This document shows, piece by piece, positions 54,046 to 63,201 of a stretch of DNA of 64,000 bases. Source of the DNA: Bacillota bacterium (GTDB lineage: Bacteria; Bacillota; Sulfobacillia; JAJZYS01; JAJYTV01); the NCBI GenBank assembly GCA_021793645.1, contig JAJYSJ010000008.1, forward strand, positions 47,858 to 111,857, in the 5' to 3' direction. The position numbers were made by a program, and so were the translations under genes. Under the pieces are notes generated by a model. That model saw only the letters and a program-made list of their open reading frames with translations. It had not been told where the DNA came from and did no database searches. Numbering within the stretch: the stretch's first letter is position 1; the number at the start of each line of letters is the position of its first letter.

Positions 54046-54399
54046 TCTTGCGGGACAGGTCTACCGTTGGCGCAGCGCATCAGGCGGCGGTGGGAGCGTC
54101 GATCACAGTGAAGTCCGTACGTCCTTCGTATTCTGGATTCTCCTCCGACGCTTTTTGCAGCTGTGCGGCGCGCAGGACAACAACGACCCAGCGTCTCGCG
54201 CAACGACTCAAGAAGCGAAGACAAATGCTCTCCTTCCCAACAGTACGACACAGTACGACTGCCTTATCAGACGGCATTGAAGGATGGGAAAGGCAGCCCC
54301 GGATGGCCCCTGTAAAGTTTTTGGGCGGCTTTGGCTCGTATGGAGCACTCAAACCTTGAACAGGGGCTGCCTCATACGTCTATCAGCGGGCATACGGTG
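54046..54399. other. Intergenic, possible decayed minus-strand gene
   Basis: A minus-strand frame (54352-54080, 90 codons) has protein-like fragments (RRWVVVVLRAAQLQKASEEN) but no start signal or recognised family. I treat it as unproven. The repeat GTACGACACAGTACGAC lies near 54243. Confidence 0.3.
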
Positions 54400-55047
54400 T
54401 CAGGCAACGACTCGCGACGCGATGATGCCCGCGACGCCGAAGGTGGCGATCACGGTTCCGGCGACGCGCCCGATCCAGCCGAGCGCCGCAGGCGTCATGC
54501 GATCATGCAGTTTGGAGACGAGCAGAGTCAGAGCGAACCACCAGATCGCGGACCCGAGGAAGACGCCCAGCACCATCAGCGTCGCCGCCGCGGTCGTGTG
54601 CGCCGCAGTCGAGAGTCCAAGCGCAGCGAAGATGGCCGCAAACGAAAGGATCGTGGCGGGGTTTGCAAGCGTCAGCAGCGCGGTCGAGGCGTAGTTCTTA
54701 CCGAGGCTCCGGGCGCGGACTGCGTGCGCATCAGGTAATGGCGGCGGCGCCATGAGGATGCGCAGACCGAGGAGCAGCAAGAGCGCACCGCCGATCAACT
54801 GAATCCAGGTGCGGTCTTGAAGCAGCGCCTGCGAGACGATTGTCAGCGAGAATGCTGCGACTGCGCCGTAGGCTGCGTCGGCGGTTGCCGCGCCAAGTCC
54901 GCTCAACAGGCCCGCTGCTCGCCCGTGCGCGAGCGTGCGCTGCATGCAGAGGAGCGCGATCGGACCGACGGGCGCCGCGATCGCAAGGCCGATGACGAAT
55001 CCGCGAAGACCCACTAAGACGTCCAACAATATTCGCGCCGTCCTCAA
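54400..55047 (-). CDS. LysE/RhtB-family exporter
   Basis: About 215 residues, six hydrophobic segments. Typical LysE start GFVIGLAIAAPVGPIALLCMQRTLAHG followed by GLGAATADAAYGAVAAFSL (the conserved Asp of helix 2) and LLTLANPATILSFAAIFAAL. These export amino acids or related metabolites. Start is uncertain (TTG 55047 or nearby TTG/GTG). Monocistronic. Confidence 0.85.
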   Translation of the reverse strand: MRTARILLDVLVGLRGFVIGLAIAAPVGPIALLCMQRTLAHGRAAGLLSGLGAATADAAYGAVAAFSLTIVSQALLQDRTWIQLIGGALLLLLGLRILMAPPPLPDAHAVRARSLGKNYASTALLTLANPATILSFAAIFAALGLSTAAHTTAAATLMVLGVFLGSAIWWFALTLLVSKLHDRMTPAALGWIGRVAGTVIATFGVAGIIASRVVA

Positions 55048-55199
55048 GTTCCTGGTGTTCTTTCAATAACACGAGATGCAGCGCGATGGAAGGATCGAAG
55101 TGAAGTCTTGGCGGAACGCTTGTCGCGGCGCAGGCGACGTCCATCCGACCCGCCAGTTTGCAGACAGACCGCGGTGTGGCGGCGCTTCCATTGCGAACC

Positions 55200-55228
55200 T
55201 TGCAACCGGCTTTGGTCTCCACTACACT
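55200..55228 (+). promoter_or_regulatory. Promoter of tRNA-Arg(CCU)
   Basis: TTGCAA (55200-55205) and TACACT (55223-55228), 17-bp spacer. It probably drives tRNA-Arg and the following tadA. Confidence 0.62.
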
Positions 55229-55284
55229 AATGTGTGCCGATCCAGGCTGCTCGGTTTAGCGTGGAGCGACGAGGAGCGGCAACC

Positions 55285-55363
55285 GCCCCTGTAGCTCAGG
55301 TGGATAGAGCGGGGGTTTCCTAAACCCTGTCTGCCGGGGGTTCGAGTCCTCCCAGGGGCGCCA
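55285..55363 (+). tRNA. tRNA-Arg (anticodon CCU)
   Basis: Acceptor GCCCCTG with CAGGGGC, G and CCA encoded. Anticodon loop TTCCTAA gives CCU, reading AGG. T-loop TTCGAGT. Confidence 0.95.
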
Positions 55364-55386
55364 TTTTTGCTGTCGTCGAGGGGGTT

Positions 55387-55839
55387 TTGGCGCTGCACCG
55401 CACGTTCATGCGTTCGGCGCTGGCGCAGGCCAAGGCGGCATTGCAAGACGGCGAAGTGCCGGTCGGAGCGTTGATCGTTGCGCCTGACGGCGAGGTGCTC
55501 TCTGCAGCCCACAACCTGCGCGAGTCCCGTCATGATCCGACCGCCCACGCCGAGATCCTGGCGCTGCGGGCAGCCGGCGAACGACTGGGCAACTGGCGAC
55601 TTTCAGGCACGACGCTCTATGTGACACTGGAGCCGTGTCCGATGTGCGCAGCGGCAATCGTTGCGGCGCGGGTGGCGCGCGTTGTGTTCGGCGCGCAGGA
55701 TCCAAGGCTCGGTGCGGCAGGTTCGCGATTGCAGCTGTTCGCGGAATTGGAGCAGGAGTCGCCGGTCGACGTGATCGGTGGTGTCATGGAGGAGGAAGCC
55801 TCCGCACTGCTGCGCAGTTTCTTTGCCGAACGGCGATAG
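55387..55839 (+). CDS. tadA: tRNA-specific adenosine deaminase
   Basis: 150 residues, TTG start with GAGGGGG. Converts A34 to inosine in tRNA-Arg(ACG), the tRNA encoded at 7538. Zinc/catalytic motifs: TAHAEILAL (His ligand and catalytic Glu) and EPCPMCAAAI (two Cys ligands). C-terminal helix with VMEEEASALLRSFFAERR. Gene order tadA, tRNA-Ser, SRP RNA, dnaX is that of Bacillus subtilis. Confidence 0.95.
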   Translation: MALHRTFMRSALAQAKAALQDGEVPVGALIVAPDGEVLSAAHNLRESRHDPTAHAEILALRAAGERLGNWRLSGTTLYVTLEPCPMCAAAIVAARVARVVFGAQDPRLGAAGSRLQLFAELEQESPVDVIGGVMEEEASALLRSFFAERR

Positions 55840-55844
55840 GTTTC

Positions 55845-55938
55845 GGAGGGGTGTCCGAGCGGTTGAAGGAGCCGCACTCGAAATGCGGTGGGCGGGCAAA
55901 AACTCGTCTCGTGGGTTCGAATCCCACCCCCTCCGCCA
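55845..55938 (+). tRNA. tRNA-Ser (anticodon CGA)
   Basis: Acceptor GGAGGGG with CCCCTCC, G, CCA. Anticodon loop CTCGAAA gives CGA (UCG). Long variable arm. Confidence 0.95.
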
Positions 55939-55945
55939 GTTTTCC

Positions 55946-56039
55946 GGAGAGGTGTCCGAGTGGCCGAAGGAGCATGTCTGGAAAACATGCAGGCGGGCAT
56001 AAACCTGCCTCGTGGGTTCGAATCCCACCCTCTCCGCCA
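55946..56039 (+). tRNA. tRNA-Ser (anticodon GGA)
   Basis: Acceptor GGAGAGG with CCTCTCC, G, CCA. Anticodon loop CTGGAAA gives GGA (UCC/UCU). Long variable arm; 7 nt after the preceding tRNA. Confidence 0.95.
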
Positions 56040-56081
56040 GTTGTCGGGCGGATCTAAACCCGCCCGCATGTTTCGAGGGCT

Positions 56082-56182
56082 TGCGTCCGGGCACCGCACG
56101 ACGGTCAGCCCCCAACCCCGCTAGGCCCGAAAGGGAGCAACGGTACGGGGTGGAGCCGGGTGATGCGGCCCGCTCGGGCGCA
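56082..56182 (+). ncRNA. ffs: Signal recognition particle RNA (4.5S/scRNA type)
   Basis: About 100 nt. The apical SRP domain is clear: AGGCCCGAAAGGGAGCAAC, with the GNRA-type tetraloop in CCCGAAAGGG and the conserved AGCA asymmetrical loop. Flanking sequences pair into a long hairpin (GCACCGCA with TGATGCGG; outer TGCG with CGCA). Position just before dnaX matches Firmicutes. The RNA binds Ffh to target membrane proteins. Ends are approximate; no Alu-type 6S extension is seen. Confidence 0.85.
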
Positions 56183-56286
56183 AGGCAGATTTGGATTCCG
56201 GTGGGCGGGGGCGGCAGCCTTCCGCCCGCTGTGCGTTACAGGTGGCCGGAGCCTTGTAGGAGAATATACCGCCGAGGTGAACAGGC

Positions 56287-57699
56287 TTGTACCGTGCCCT
56301 TTACCGCAGCTTCCGACCGGCCCGCTTCGCTGACGTCGTCGGGCAGGAACTCGCGGTTCGGGTGCTGCAGAACGCCGTACGCAGGGACCGCATCGCGCAC
56401 GCCTACCTGCTGTCCGGCCCGCGCGGCACGGGCAAGACATCGCTGGCGAAGATCATGGCCCGGGCGGTCAACTGCGAGTCGCCGATCGACGGCGAGCCGT
56501 GTGGCACTTGCCCTGTATGCGCCGGCACAGGCATGCACACAGTGGAGATCGATGCCGCGAGCAACCGTGGGATCGACGAGATCCGGGATCTGCGCGAGAA
56601 GGCGCGCTACGCTCCTCCGGAAGGGCGCTTCCGCGTGTATATCATCGACGAGGTGCACATGTTGACGGCGGAGGCCTTCAATGCGCTTCTCAAGCTGCTG
56701 GAGGAACCGCCTTCGCAGCTGCTGTTCCTGCTCGCAACGACGGAACCGCAGCGACTTCCCGCGACGGTCCTGTCGCGCTGCCAGCGCCTCAACCTGCGCC
56801 CGCACCGTATAGAGGATGTGCAATCGCAGTTAATGCATGTCGCGCAGCAGGCAGACATCGCAGTGGACGAAGCCGCCGCCAAGTTGATCGCCCGCAAGGC
56901 CGACGGGAGCCTGCGCGACGCGCTTGGCCTCTTGGAACTTTGCGCAGGCCATGCCGATGGCGCGGTCCGCGAGGAAACAGTCCTTGCGGCCACGGGTGCG
57001 CTCGGCGAGGGGGAGATCCGCAGCCTTCTGCAAAAGGCGGCTCTTGGCGACGTGCGTGGAGGGCTGGAGTGGCTTGCGGAGCAGGAAGAGCGCGGCGTGG
57101 ATCTCAGGCTTCTCGTAGTCGATGCGATGGACATCGTGCGGCGCGACATGCGCGCAGCCTACGCGCAGCGGGCGGACAGCGAGGCGCAGGCCGCATTCCG
57201 GACGCTCGAGTCGCTGTCAAGGCTAGACGCAGACCTGCGTCGCGGGATGGATTCCCGTCTCGGCATCGAACTGTGGATCGCACAGGCAGCGGCACCTGAG
57301 CAGGGGGCCGCGCCTGATCCGCCGGCCGCGCAGCACCAGCCGGCCGTTGCGTCACGACCCGCGGCCGTGGACCCTTCCGCATCCCGCGGACCGGCCCCGT
57401 CTGCGTCCAGGCAAGCGCCCGCGCGCCAGCGCTCGCAGTCAGCGGCCCCTGTACCCGAGGGGCTGAAGCCGGTGAATCAGGAACTGCAGGCTGCCTTCCT
57501 CGGCCATGTGCGTGACCTGAGGGCGCGCGCAGCCCTTGAGCATGCCCAACTCTTCGACGCGGGCGACGCTTGGGAGGTGCGCTTCCGTACACCTCCGCTC
57601 CTCGCGATCGCACAGATCGAAGAAACTGCCCAGATGATCCGCGAGGCGCTCTGGCGCGTTGGAGGAAAGCGGCCAGTGCGCTTCGGGCTCTGGGAATAA
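56287..57699 (+). CDS. dnaX: DNA polymerase III subunit gamma/tau
   Basis: 470 residues, TTG start with GAGGTGAAC. Clamp-loader ATPase: Walker A GPRGTGKTS (44-52), four-Cys zinc module CESPIDGEPCGTCPVCAG, Walker B VYIIDEVHML, sensor-1 ATTEPQRLPATVLSRCQR (SRC finger), sensor-2 GSLRDAL. Domain III to residue 340, then a Pro/Ala linker and a short tau-like domain. Loads the beta clamp at replication forks. Followed by ybaB after 15 bp. Confidence 0.95.
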   Translation: MYRALYRSFRPARFADVVGQELAVRVLQNAVRRDRIAHAYLLSGPRGTGKTSLAKIMARAVNCESPIDGEPCGTCPVCAGTGMHTVEIDAASNRGIDEIRDLREKARYAPPEGRFRVYIIDEVHMLTAEAFNALLKLLEEPPSQLLFLLATTEPQRLPATVLSRCQRLNLRPHRIEDVQSQLMHVAQQADIAVDEAAAKLIARKADGSLRDALGLLELCAGHADGAVREETVLAATGALGEGEIRSLLQKAALGDVRGGLEWLAEQEERGVDLRLLVVDAMDIVRRDMRAAYAQRADSEAQAAFRTLESLSRLDADLRRGMDSRLGIELWIAQAAAPEQGAAPDPPAAQHQPAVASRPAAVDPSASRGPAPSASRQAPARQRSQSAAPVPEGLKPVNQELQAAFLGHVRDLRARAALEHAQLFDAGDAWEVRFRTPPLLAIAQIEETAQMIREALWRVGGKRPVRFGLWE

Positions 57700-57714
57700 G
57701 GGAGGAGACTGATT

Positions 57715-58029
57715 GTGGGCTTCGGCAACATGCAGCAGATGATGAAACAGGCCCAAAAGATGCAGCGCGAGATGCAGCGCGTGCAGGAGGAACTGAAGGA
57801 GCGGACCGTCGAGGGATCTGGCGGCGGCGGCGCTGCCAAGGTCGTGATGACCTGCGGATTTCGCGTGCAGCAGGTTGAGATCCGACCGGAGGCGATCGAC
57901 CCCAGCGACCCCGACTTCCTGGCTGAGCTGATGCGTCAGGCCATGCAGGATGCGCTCGACCGCGTCCAGGAGGTCACCCAGGTCGAGATGGCCAAGGTGA
58001 CCGGCGGCATGCGCCTGCCGGGCATGTGA
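57715..58029 (+). CDS. ybaB: YbaB/EbfC nucleoid-associated protein
   Basis: 104 residues, GTG start after GGGAGGAG. FGNMQQMMKQAQKMQREMQR is the coiled N-terminal helix, then KVVMTCGFRVQQVEI strands and a C-terminal helix with MRQAMQDALDRVQEVTQVEM. Dimeric DNA-binding protein always between dnaX and recR. It overlaps recR by 4 nt. Confidence 0.94.
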   Translation: MGFGNMQQMMKQAQKMQREMQRVQEELKERTVEGSGGGGAAKVVMTCGFRVQQVEIRPEAIDPSDPDFLAELMRQAMQDALDRVQEVTQVEMAKVTGGMRLPGM

Positions 58030-58628
58030 GCGGCCGGTTTCCGGAGCCGGTCGCCCGGCTGATCGAGGAACTCGGCAAGCTTCCGGGCATTGGGCCCAAG
58101 TCTGCGCAGCGCCTTGCATACCACCTGCTCGGTCAGGATCCCGCGTCCATCCGGCGGCTCGCGGACGCGCTGATCGCGGCGCAATCCCATGTTGTGCGGT
58201 GCCACATTTGTCAGAACGTCGCCGACGAGGACCCCTGCGACATCTGCTCGGACCCGCGGCGAGACCATGGCACGCTGATTGTCGTCGAGGACGCCCGGGA
58301 TGTGGTCGCCGTGGAGCGCACCGGTGAATATCGGGGCGTGTACCATGTGCTTGGGGGAACCATCTCTCCGATGGAGGGAATCGGGCCCGAAGAACTGCAT
58401 GTGCGCGAGCTCGTGCAGCGCCTTTCCAGCGAGCCGATCCGCGAGGTCATTCTGGCCACCGACCCCGATGTGGAGGGAGACGCGACCGCCCTTTACATCG
58501 CCCGCCTGATCCGGCGCGAGGGCCTCGAGGTGACACGCATCGCGCGCGGCCTGCCGGTGGGTGGGGACATCGACTATGCGGACGAAGTGACACTTGTTCG
58601 CGCGCTGGAAGGCCGACAGGCATTCTGA
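58026..58628 (+). CDS. recR: Recombination protein RecR
   Basis: 200 residues, GTG start. HhH motif LGKLPGIGPKSAQRLAYHLL, four-Cys zinc finger CHICQNVADEDPCDIC, TOPRIM domain IVVEDARDVVAVERTGEYRG with LATDPDVEGDATALYI, and C-terminal Walker-B-like end. Works with RecO/RecF to load RecA on gaps. Part of dnaX-ybaB-recR operon. Confidence 0.95.
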   Translation: MSGRFPEPVARLIEELGKLPGIGPKSAQRLAYHLLGQDPASIRRLADALIAAQSHVVRCHICQNVADEDPCDICSDPRRDHGTLIVVEDARDVVAVERTGEYRGVYHVLGGTISPMEGIGPEELHVRELVQRLSSEPIREVILATDPDVEGDATALYIARLIRREGLEVTRIARGLPVGGDIDYADEVTLVRALEGRQAF

Positions 58629-58757
58629 CAAACGTCTGGCGCTTTTCTGCGGGAGGTACATTTGGTATCCTCTCTTCAGTGTGCATTCGCGCAGTTGAGC
58701 GCCGTGGGGACGGACTGCGTTCTATGCAATAGCGGAAGTTTTGAAAGGGGGTAGCAT

Positions 58758-58772
58758 CCGACATCATGTCGG
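58758..58772 (+). promoter_or_regulatory. Small hairpin between RBS and hppA start
   Basis: CCGACATCATGTCGG is a 15-nt odd palindrome lying between AAAGGGGG (58745-58751) and the ATG at 58774. Folded, it would shorten the distance from 22 to about 7-8 nt, a usable spacing. Possible translational control element. Confidence 0.45.
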
Positions 58773-58773
58773 A

Positions 58774-60789
58774 ATGCGGCAGATGAACTTTTCTGACGTC
58801 TTGATTCCTCTGCTGGCCGCCGTCATCGCGATCCTGTTCGGCATCTCGTTGATTGTCACGGTGCTGCGCAGCAGCCCGGGCAACGAGCGGATGCAGCAGA
58901 TTTCGAAGGCGATCCAGGACGGCGCAATGGCTTACATGAACCGTCAGTACCGGACGATCGCCATCGTCGCCGTGATCCTGTTCCTGATCATCGGTTTCAC
59001 GCTTGGCTTCCAGACCGCGCTGTATTTCCTGATTGGAGCTACGCTGAGCGGCATCGCGGGCTACACCGGCATGAACATTGCGGTTCGTGCGAACGTGCGT
59101 ACGGCGGAAGCCGCCCGCAGCGGCCTTGGCAGCGCGATGCGCATCGCAACGCGCGGCGGCGCCGTCACGGGTCTCTTCGTCGTCGGTCTGGGCCTCCTCG
59201 GCACCACGATCCTCAGCCTCTTCACGAGCAACCCTGCGTCGCTCGTCGGCTTCGGCTTCGGCGCGTCGCTGATCTCCGCCTTCGCGAGACTCGGCGGCGG
59301 CATCTACACGAAGGCCGCCGACGTCGGCGCCGACCTGGTGGGCAAGGTGGAGGCGGGCATCCCTGAGGACGACCCCCGCAACCCCGCCGTGATCGCCGAC
59401 AACGTCGGTGACAACGTCGGCGACAATGCAGGCATGGCTGCAGACCTCTTCGAGACCTACGTCGTCACGACCGTCGCGACGATGCTGCTCGGCTACCTCT
59501 TCTTCCACGGCGCCACCAAGGCCATCATCTACCCGCTCGTTCTGGGCGGTGTTTCGATGGTTGCCTCGGTGATCGGCATCCTGTTCGTCGGTACGCCGAA
59601 GGACGGGAACAAGATCATGGGCGCGCTCTACCGCGGCATCTGGGTCAACGCGATCCTGGCGCTGATCGGCTTCTACTTCGCGACGCAGTACTACCTCGGC
59701 GACGTGAAGTACTTCTACGCGGCAATCGTGGGCGTCGCGATCACGCTGATCCTGATGTACATCACCGACTACTACACCTCGGCACGGTTCAAGCCGACGA
59801 GGTCGATCTCGGAAGCGTCCGTCACCGGTCACGCGACGAACATCATCGCCGGCTTCGCCGTTGCGCTGAAGTCGACGGGCTGGCCGGTCGTGGTCATCTC
59901 GGCGGGCATCATCATCGCCTACATGGTCGCCGGCATTTACGGCATTGGCGTGGCGGCGATGGCGCTGATCTCGATGGCAGGCATGATCGTGACCCTCGAC
60001 TCGTTCGGGCCGATCACGGACAACGCTGGCGGCATCGCCGAGATGTCCGACATGCCGGAGAGCGTGCGCGAGGTCACCGATGCGCTGGACGCGGTCGGCA
60101 ACACCACAAAGGCCGTCACGAAGGGCTACGCCATCGGTTCTGCTGCACTCGCGGCGATGGTGCTGTTTTACTCGTACACCAAGGTGCTGACCGAGAACGC
60201 GCACGTCGTCTTCCGCTTCGACCTGTCGAACCCGCTCGTGCTGATCGGCCTGTTCCTCGGCGGCATCCTGCCGTTCATCTTCACCTCGCGCACCATCGAG
60301 GCGGTTGGACGCGCAGCGTTCCACATCGTCGAGGAAGTGCGCCGCCAGTTCCGCGAGATCCCGGGCATCATGGAGGGAACGGCTCTGCCGGACTACGCGA
60401 AGAGCGTCGACATCGTGACGCGCGCCGCGCTTGGCGAGATGTTCATCCCGGCCCTGATCCCGGTGCTCGCGCCGATTGCGATCGGCTTCGTGCTCGGTCC
60501 TGTGGCGCTTGGCGCCGCACTGATCGGCTCGATTGTCACGGGCCTGATGCTCGCAATCATGATGACTGCGGGCGGCGGTTCGTGGGACAACGCGAAGAAG
60601 TACATCGAGGACGGCAACTTCGGCGGCAAGGGCACACTGGCCCATCAGGCATCGGTCACCGGCGACACCGTCGGCGACCCGTTCAAGGACACTGCCGGTC
60701 CGGCCATCAACCCGATGATCAAGATCATCAACGTAGTGGCGCTGCTGATCGCCCCGGTGATCGCACTCCACTTCTGGCTGCACCTGTAA
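58774..60789 (+). CDS. hppA: K+-independent membrane proton-pumping pyrophosphatase
   Basis: 671 residues, about 16 TM helices. Substrate site [27 protein letters not shown] and [11 protein letters not shown]; second acidic cluster [13 protein letters not shown]; third [14 protein letters not shown] with [14 protein letters not shown]. In [15 protein letters not shown] the first Lys (A/K position) marks the K+-independent class. It hydrolyses pyrophosphate and exports protons, saving energy under low ATP. Start ATG 58774 (or 58783) near a hairpin-separated ribosome site. It interrupts the usual recR-yaaL order. Confidence 0.95.
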   Translation: MRQMNFSDVLIPLLAAVIAILFGISLIVTVLRSSPGNERMQQISKAIQDGAMAYMNRQYRTIAIVAVILFLIIGFTLGFQTALYFLIGATLSGIAGYTGMNIAVRANVRTAEAARSGLGSAMRIATRGGAVTGLFVVGLGLLGTTILSLFTSNPASLVGFGFGASLISAFARLGGGIYTKAADVGADLVGKVEAGIPEDDPRNPAVIADNVGDNVGDNAGMAADLFETYVVTTVATMLLGYLFFHGATKAIIYPLVLGGVSMVASVIGILFVGTPKDGNKIMGALYRGIWVNAILALIGFYFATQYYLGDVKYFYAAIVGVAITLILMYITDYYTSARFKPTRSISEASVTGHATNIIAGFAVALKSTGWPVVVISAGIIIAYMVAGIYGIGVAAMALISMAGMIVTLDSFGPITDNAGGIAEMSDMPESVREVTDALDAVGNTTKAVTKGYAIGSAALAAMVLFYSYTKVLTENAHVVFRFDLSNPLVLIGLFLGGILPFIFTSRTIEAVGRAAFHIVEEVRRQFREIPGIMEGTALPDYAKSVDIVTRAALGEMFIPALIPVLAPIAIGFVLGPVALGAALIGSIVTGLMLAIMMTAGGGSWDNAKKYIEDGNFGGKGTLAHQASVTGDTVGDPFKDTAGPAINPMIKIINVVALLIAPVIALHFWLHL

Positions 60790-60797
60790 GAGGTCGC

Positions 60798-60834
60798 CTA
60801 GGAGCCGCCCCGGCTACGCTGGGGCGGCTCCTAG
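60798..60834 (+). terminator. Terminator of hppA
   Basis: Perfect 14-bp stem CTAGGAGCCGCCCC / GGGGCGGCTCCTAG with a 9-nt loop, tail CTGTCTTCTC. Confidence 0.8.
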
Positions 60835-60876
60835 CTGTCTTCTCGTGGCCCACCTTGGCGATGCTGACGGCGGGTG

Positions 60877-61161
60877 ATGGGAAACATGGCGACAGATTGG
60901 CAGGGTCTCAGGCAACGCCTCTTGCCTGCGCGGGAGCAGGCGGCGGACACGACCTACTTCGAACTGGCGCAGGCGGCGCACCGCGAACTGGAGGCCGCGT
61001 ATTCGCAGTTCCGGGAAGTGAAGGACCCGGATCTCGTCGACCACGCGATCTACCGAGTTCACGCCGCAGAGCGGCACTACATTTTTCTCTTGCGCCAAGT
61101 CAGGGAAACACAAGACGCTTCTGCCAGGGAAGGGGGGCGCATAGGATCGATCGGGGGGTGA
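60877..61161 (+). CDS. yaaL: YaaL-like protein (DUF2508)
   Basis: About 94 residues. AHRELEAAYSQFREVKDPDLVDHAIYRVHAAERHY is the DUF2508 core. Small helical protein of unknown role, usually between recR and bofA. Starts at GTG 60874, ATG 60877 or ATG 60886 are possible. BofA follows after 7 bp. Confidence 0.85.
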   Translation: MGNMATDWQGLRQRLLPAREQAADTTYFELAQAAHRELEAAYSQFREVKDPDLVDHAIYRVHAAERHYIFLLRQVRETQDASAREGGRIGSIGG

Positions 61162-61168
61162 GCGGGAC

Positions 61169-61432
61169 ATGCTGGCGCATCTCTGGCAGTACGCCGCGGG
61201 TGTTGCCGCCGCACTGGCCCTGCTCTGGTGGTTCTCGCCGGAGATCGGCCGGATCGCTATCGGGGTGGTGCTCCGCGTCCTGATCGGAGGAGCGGTCATC
61301 TACGCGTTTGACTTCGTTGCGCGGCCGTATGGCTACTCGATCGGGGTCAATCCAGTGACTGCCTCGGTCCTCGGCGTCCTGGGACTGCCCGGCGCCGCTC
61401 TACTTGTCGTATGGCACGGCCTGTACGGATAG
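61169..61432 (+). CDS. bofA: BofA-like inhibitor of pro-sigma-K processing
   Basis: 87 residues with two or three TM helices; ATG behind GGGGGGTGAGC. Typical BofA end: IYAFDFVARPYGYSIGVNPVTASVLGVLGLPGAALLVVWHGLY, with the conserved NPVTA...LGLPG segment. In Bacillus it restrains the SpoIVFB protease until forespore signalling. Presence here strongly implies endospore formation. Followed by a strong terminator. Confidence 0.9.
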   Translation: MLAHLWQYAAGVAAALALLWWFSPEIGRIAIGVVLRVLIGGAVIYAFDFVARPYGYSIGVNPVTASVLGVLGLPGAALLVVWHGLYG

Positions 61433-61447
61433 GTCTGCCGAAGTTTT

Positions 61448-61481
61448 GGGCCCCGGCCGTGCAGCAGACCGGCCGGGGCCC
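61448..61481 (+). terminator. Terminator of yaaL-bofA
   Basis: GGGCCCCGGCC pairs with GGCCGGGGCCC around a 12-nt loop. Confidence 0.75.
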
Positions 61482-61561
61482 TGCCCATGCCCAGCTTGTC
61501 CGGCGGGAGGTCTAGGGACCGCGCCAACCGAATGGAACATCCTGATTTCGCGTGCTGAGGG

Positions 61562-62357
61562 GTGTTCACCATCGAGGGGCCGGTTCGTACAAGCGTGGCG
61601 GATGGGATCGCGACGATCGAACTGAATCGTCCGGAGCGGTTGAATGCGCTGGATCAGCCCGCACGCGCTGCGCTGAAGGAAGCGCTGGCGCGTGCCGGGC
61701 AGCCAGACGTTCGGGCGGTGGTGCTGCGAGGCGTTGGACGTGCGTTCTCGGTCGGACAGGACGTTGCCGAACTGCAGCGGGACTACGCGCAGGCCGAACC
61801 GGATCTCGCAGGCCTGATCGAGAGAGGCTGGCTGCCGCTCGTGCGGGCGATGCGCGATCTGCCCAAACCCGTCATCGCGGCCGTGCACGGGCCGGCCGCT
61901 GGAGGGGGGCTCACGCTTGCGCTGGCAGCGGACGTGCGCCTTTGCAGCGCGAACGCATCCTTCAGCGCAGCCTACATCCGGGTCGGGCTGGTGCCCGACA
62001 GCGGTGCGTCATATCTGCTTGGGCGACAGGTTGGCGCGGCGAAGGCGTTGGAGCTCGCCTTGCGCGGCACGCCGCTCGGCGCCAAGGAGGCTGCGGCGTT
62101 CGGGATGGTTTGCGAGATCTACCCGGACGAGCAGGCCCTCTTTGCGGGGGCACAGGCGCTGGCGGCGGAGTTCGCGGCGGGCCCATCCGCTGCGTACGCA
62201 GCGGTGAAGGTGCTGTTCCAAGGCGGTGCAGCGGCCGTTCGAAGCTGCAGTCGCGCAGGAAACGGCTTTACAGGCATCCCTTGGGCGCTCTGCAGATCAC
62301 CGCGAGGCGATCGACGCGTTCCTTGCCCGCCGTGCACCGAAGTTCCGCGGCACCTGA
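61562..62357 (+). pseudogene. Enoyl-CoA hydratase/isomerase with frameshift near the C-terminus
   Basis: From GTG 61562: crotonase fold ATIELNRPERLNALDQ, oxyanion motif AFSVGQDVAELQ, AAGGGLTLALAADVRLC, and GLVPDSGASYLLGR with catalytic acid region. Near 62218-62222 the correct frame changes by one base: as written it runs on in a foreign frame to 62581, whereas the other frame reads VQRPFEAAVAQETALQASLG and ends at 62357 with the normal FLARRAPKF motif. One extra C in TTCCAAGG would explain it. Function if intact: beta-oxidation hydration, next to an SDR reductase. Confidence 0.82.
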
Positions 62358-62375
62358 GAGAAGGGAGAAGAAGGC

Positions 62376-63158
62376 ATGCTTGCGCAAGGAACCTTGAACG
62401 GCCAGATCGCCATTGTCACCGGCGGTGCAACCGGCATCGGCCTCGGCATCGCGCAGGAAGTGGGCCGGCTGGGGGCGCGCGTCGTGCTCGCGAGCCGCAA
62501 TCAGGAGCGCCTGGACGCGGCGGTGCAGCAGCTTGCGTCGCAAGGAGTCGAGTCGATCGGCGTGAAAACGGACATCCGTGATCCAGCGCAAGTCGACGAG
62601 CTGGTCGCGAAGGCGCTGGACCAGTACGGGCAGATCGACATGCTCGTCAATAACGCCGCCGGCAACTTCATTGTCGATGCGGAGAAACTCTCCGTGAACG
62701 GCTTCAACGCCGTGGTGGGGATCGTGCTGCACGGAACGTTCCACTGTTCACGAGCTGTCGGGCTCGAGATGATCCGCAGCGGGCGCGGCGGCAAGATGCT
62801 CAACCTCGTCGCTGCCTACGCCTGGACCGGCGGACCAATGACCCTACACTCCGCGGTCGCGAAGGCGGGCGTTGTGGCCATGACGCGCACGCTGGCGGTA
62901 GAGTGGGCGGAGTACGGCATTCGCGTCAACGCGCTCTGCCCGGGTCCGGTCGACACCGAGCAGTCTCGCGCACAACTGTGGGCTGCGCCCGAGATGCGAG
63001 AGCGCCTGCTCCGTTCGATCCCGACCGGCCGCTTCGGCACGGTCGAGGAAGTCGCCCAGGCTGCCTCATATCTCCTGTCGCCGTATGCGGACTTCATCAA
63101 TGGCGAGGTGCTCGTCATCGACGGAGGCGAATGGCTCGGCAAAGGAATCGCTGAGTAG
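62376..63158 (+). CDS. SDR-family 2,4-dienoyl-CoA reductase-like protein
   Basis: 260 residues, ATG after GAAGGGAGAAG. Rossmann TGGATGIGLGIA (glycine motif), LVNNAAGNF, and the divergent active site typical of DECR: ATWxGGPxxxxSAVAKAGV with Ser and Lys instead of the YxxxK pair (here AAYAWTGGPMTLHSAVAKAG). Ends with SYLLSPYADFINGEVLVIDGG. Reduces dienoyl-CoA with NADPH; likely operon with the hydratase 18 bp upstream. Confidence 0.88.
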   Translation: MLAQGTLNGQIAIVTGGATGIGLGIAQEVGRLGARVVLASRNQERLDAAVQQLASQGVESIGVKTDIRDPAQVDELVAKALDQYGQIDMLVNNAAGNFIVDAEKLSVNGFNAVVGIVLHGTFHCSRAVGLEMIRSGRGGKMLNLVAAYAWTGGPMTLHSAVAKAGVVAMTRTLAVEWAEYGIRVNALCPGPVDTEQSRAQLWAAPEMRERLLRSIPTGRFGTVEEVAQAASYLLSPYADFINGEVLVIDGGEWLGKGIAE

Positions 63159-63201
63159 TGCCGCTATGCAGCGAACGGCAGCAAGTACGGAGGTGGATCG
63201 C

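Noticed and set aside
58447..60783. 778-codon minus-strand frame opposite hppA
   Set aside because: It mirrors hppA, is extremely rich in Arg/Asp/His/Glu from reading the complement of a membrane protein, and has no motif. It is a shadow.
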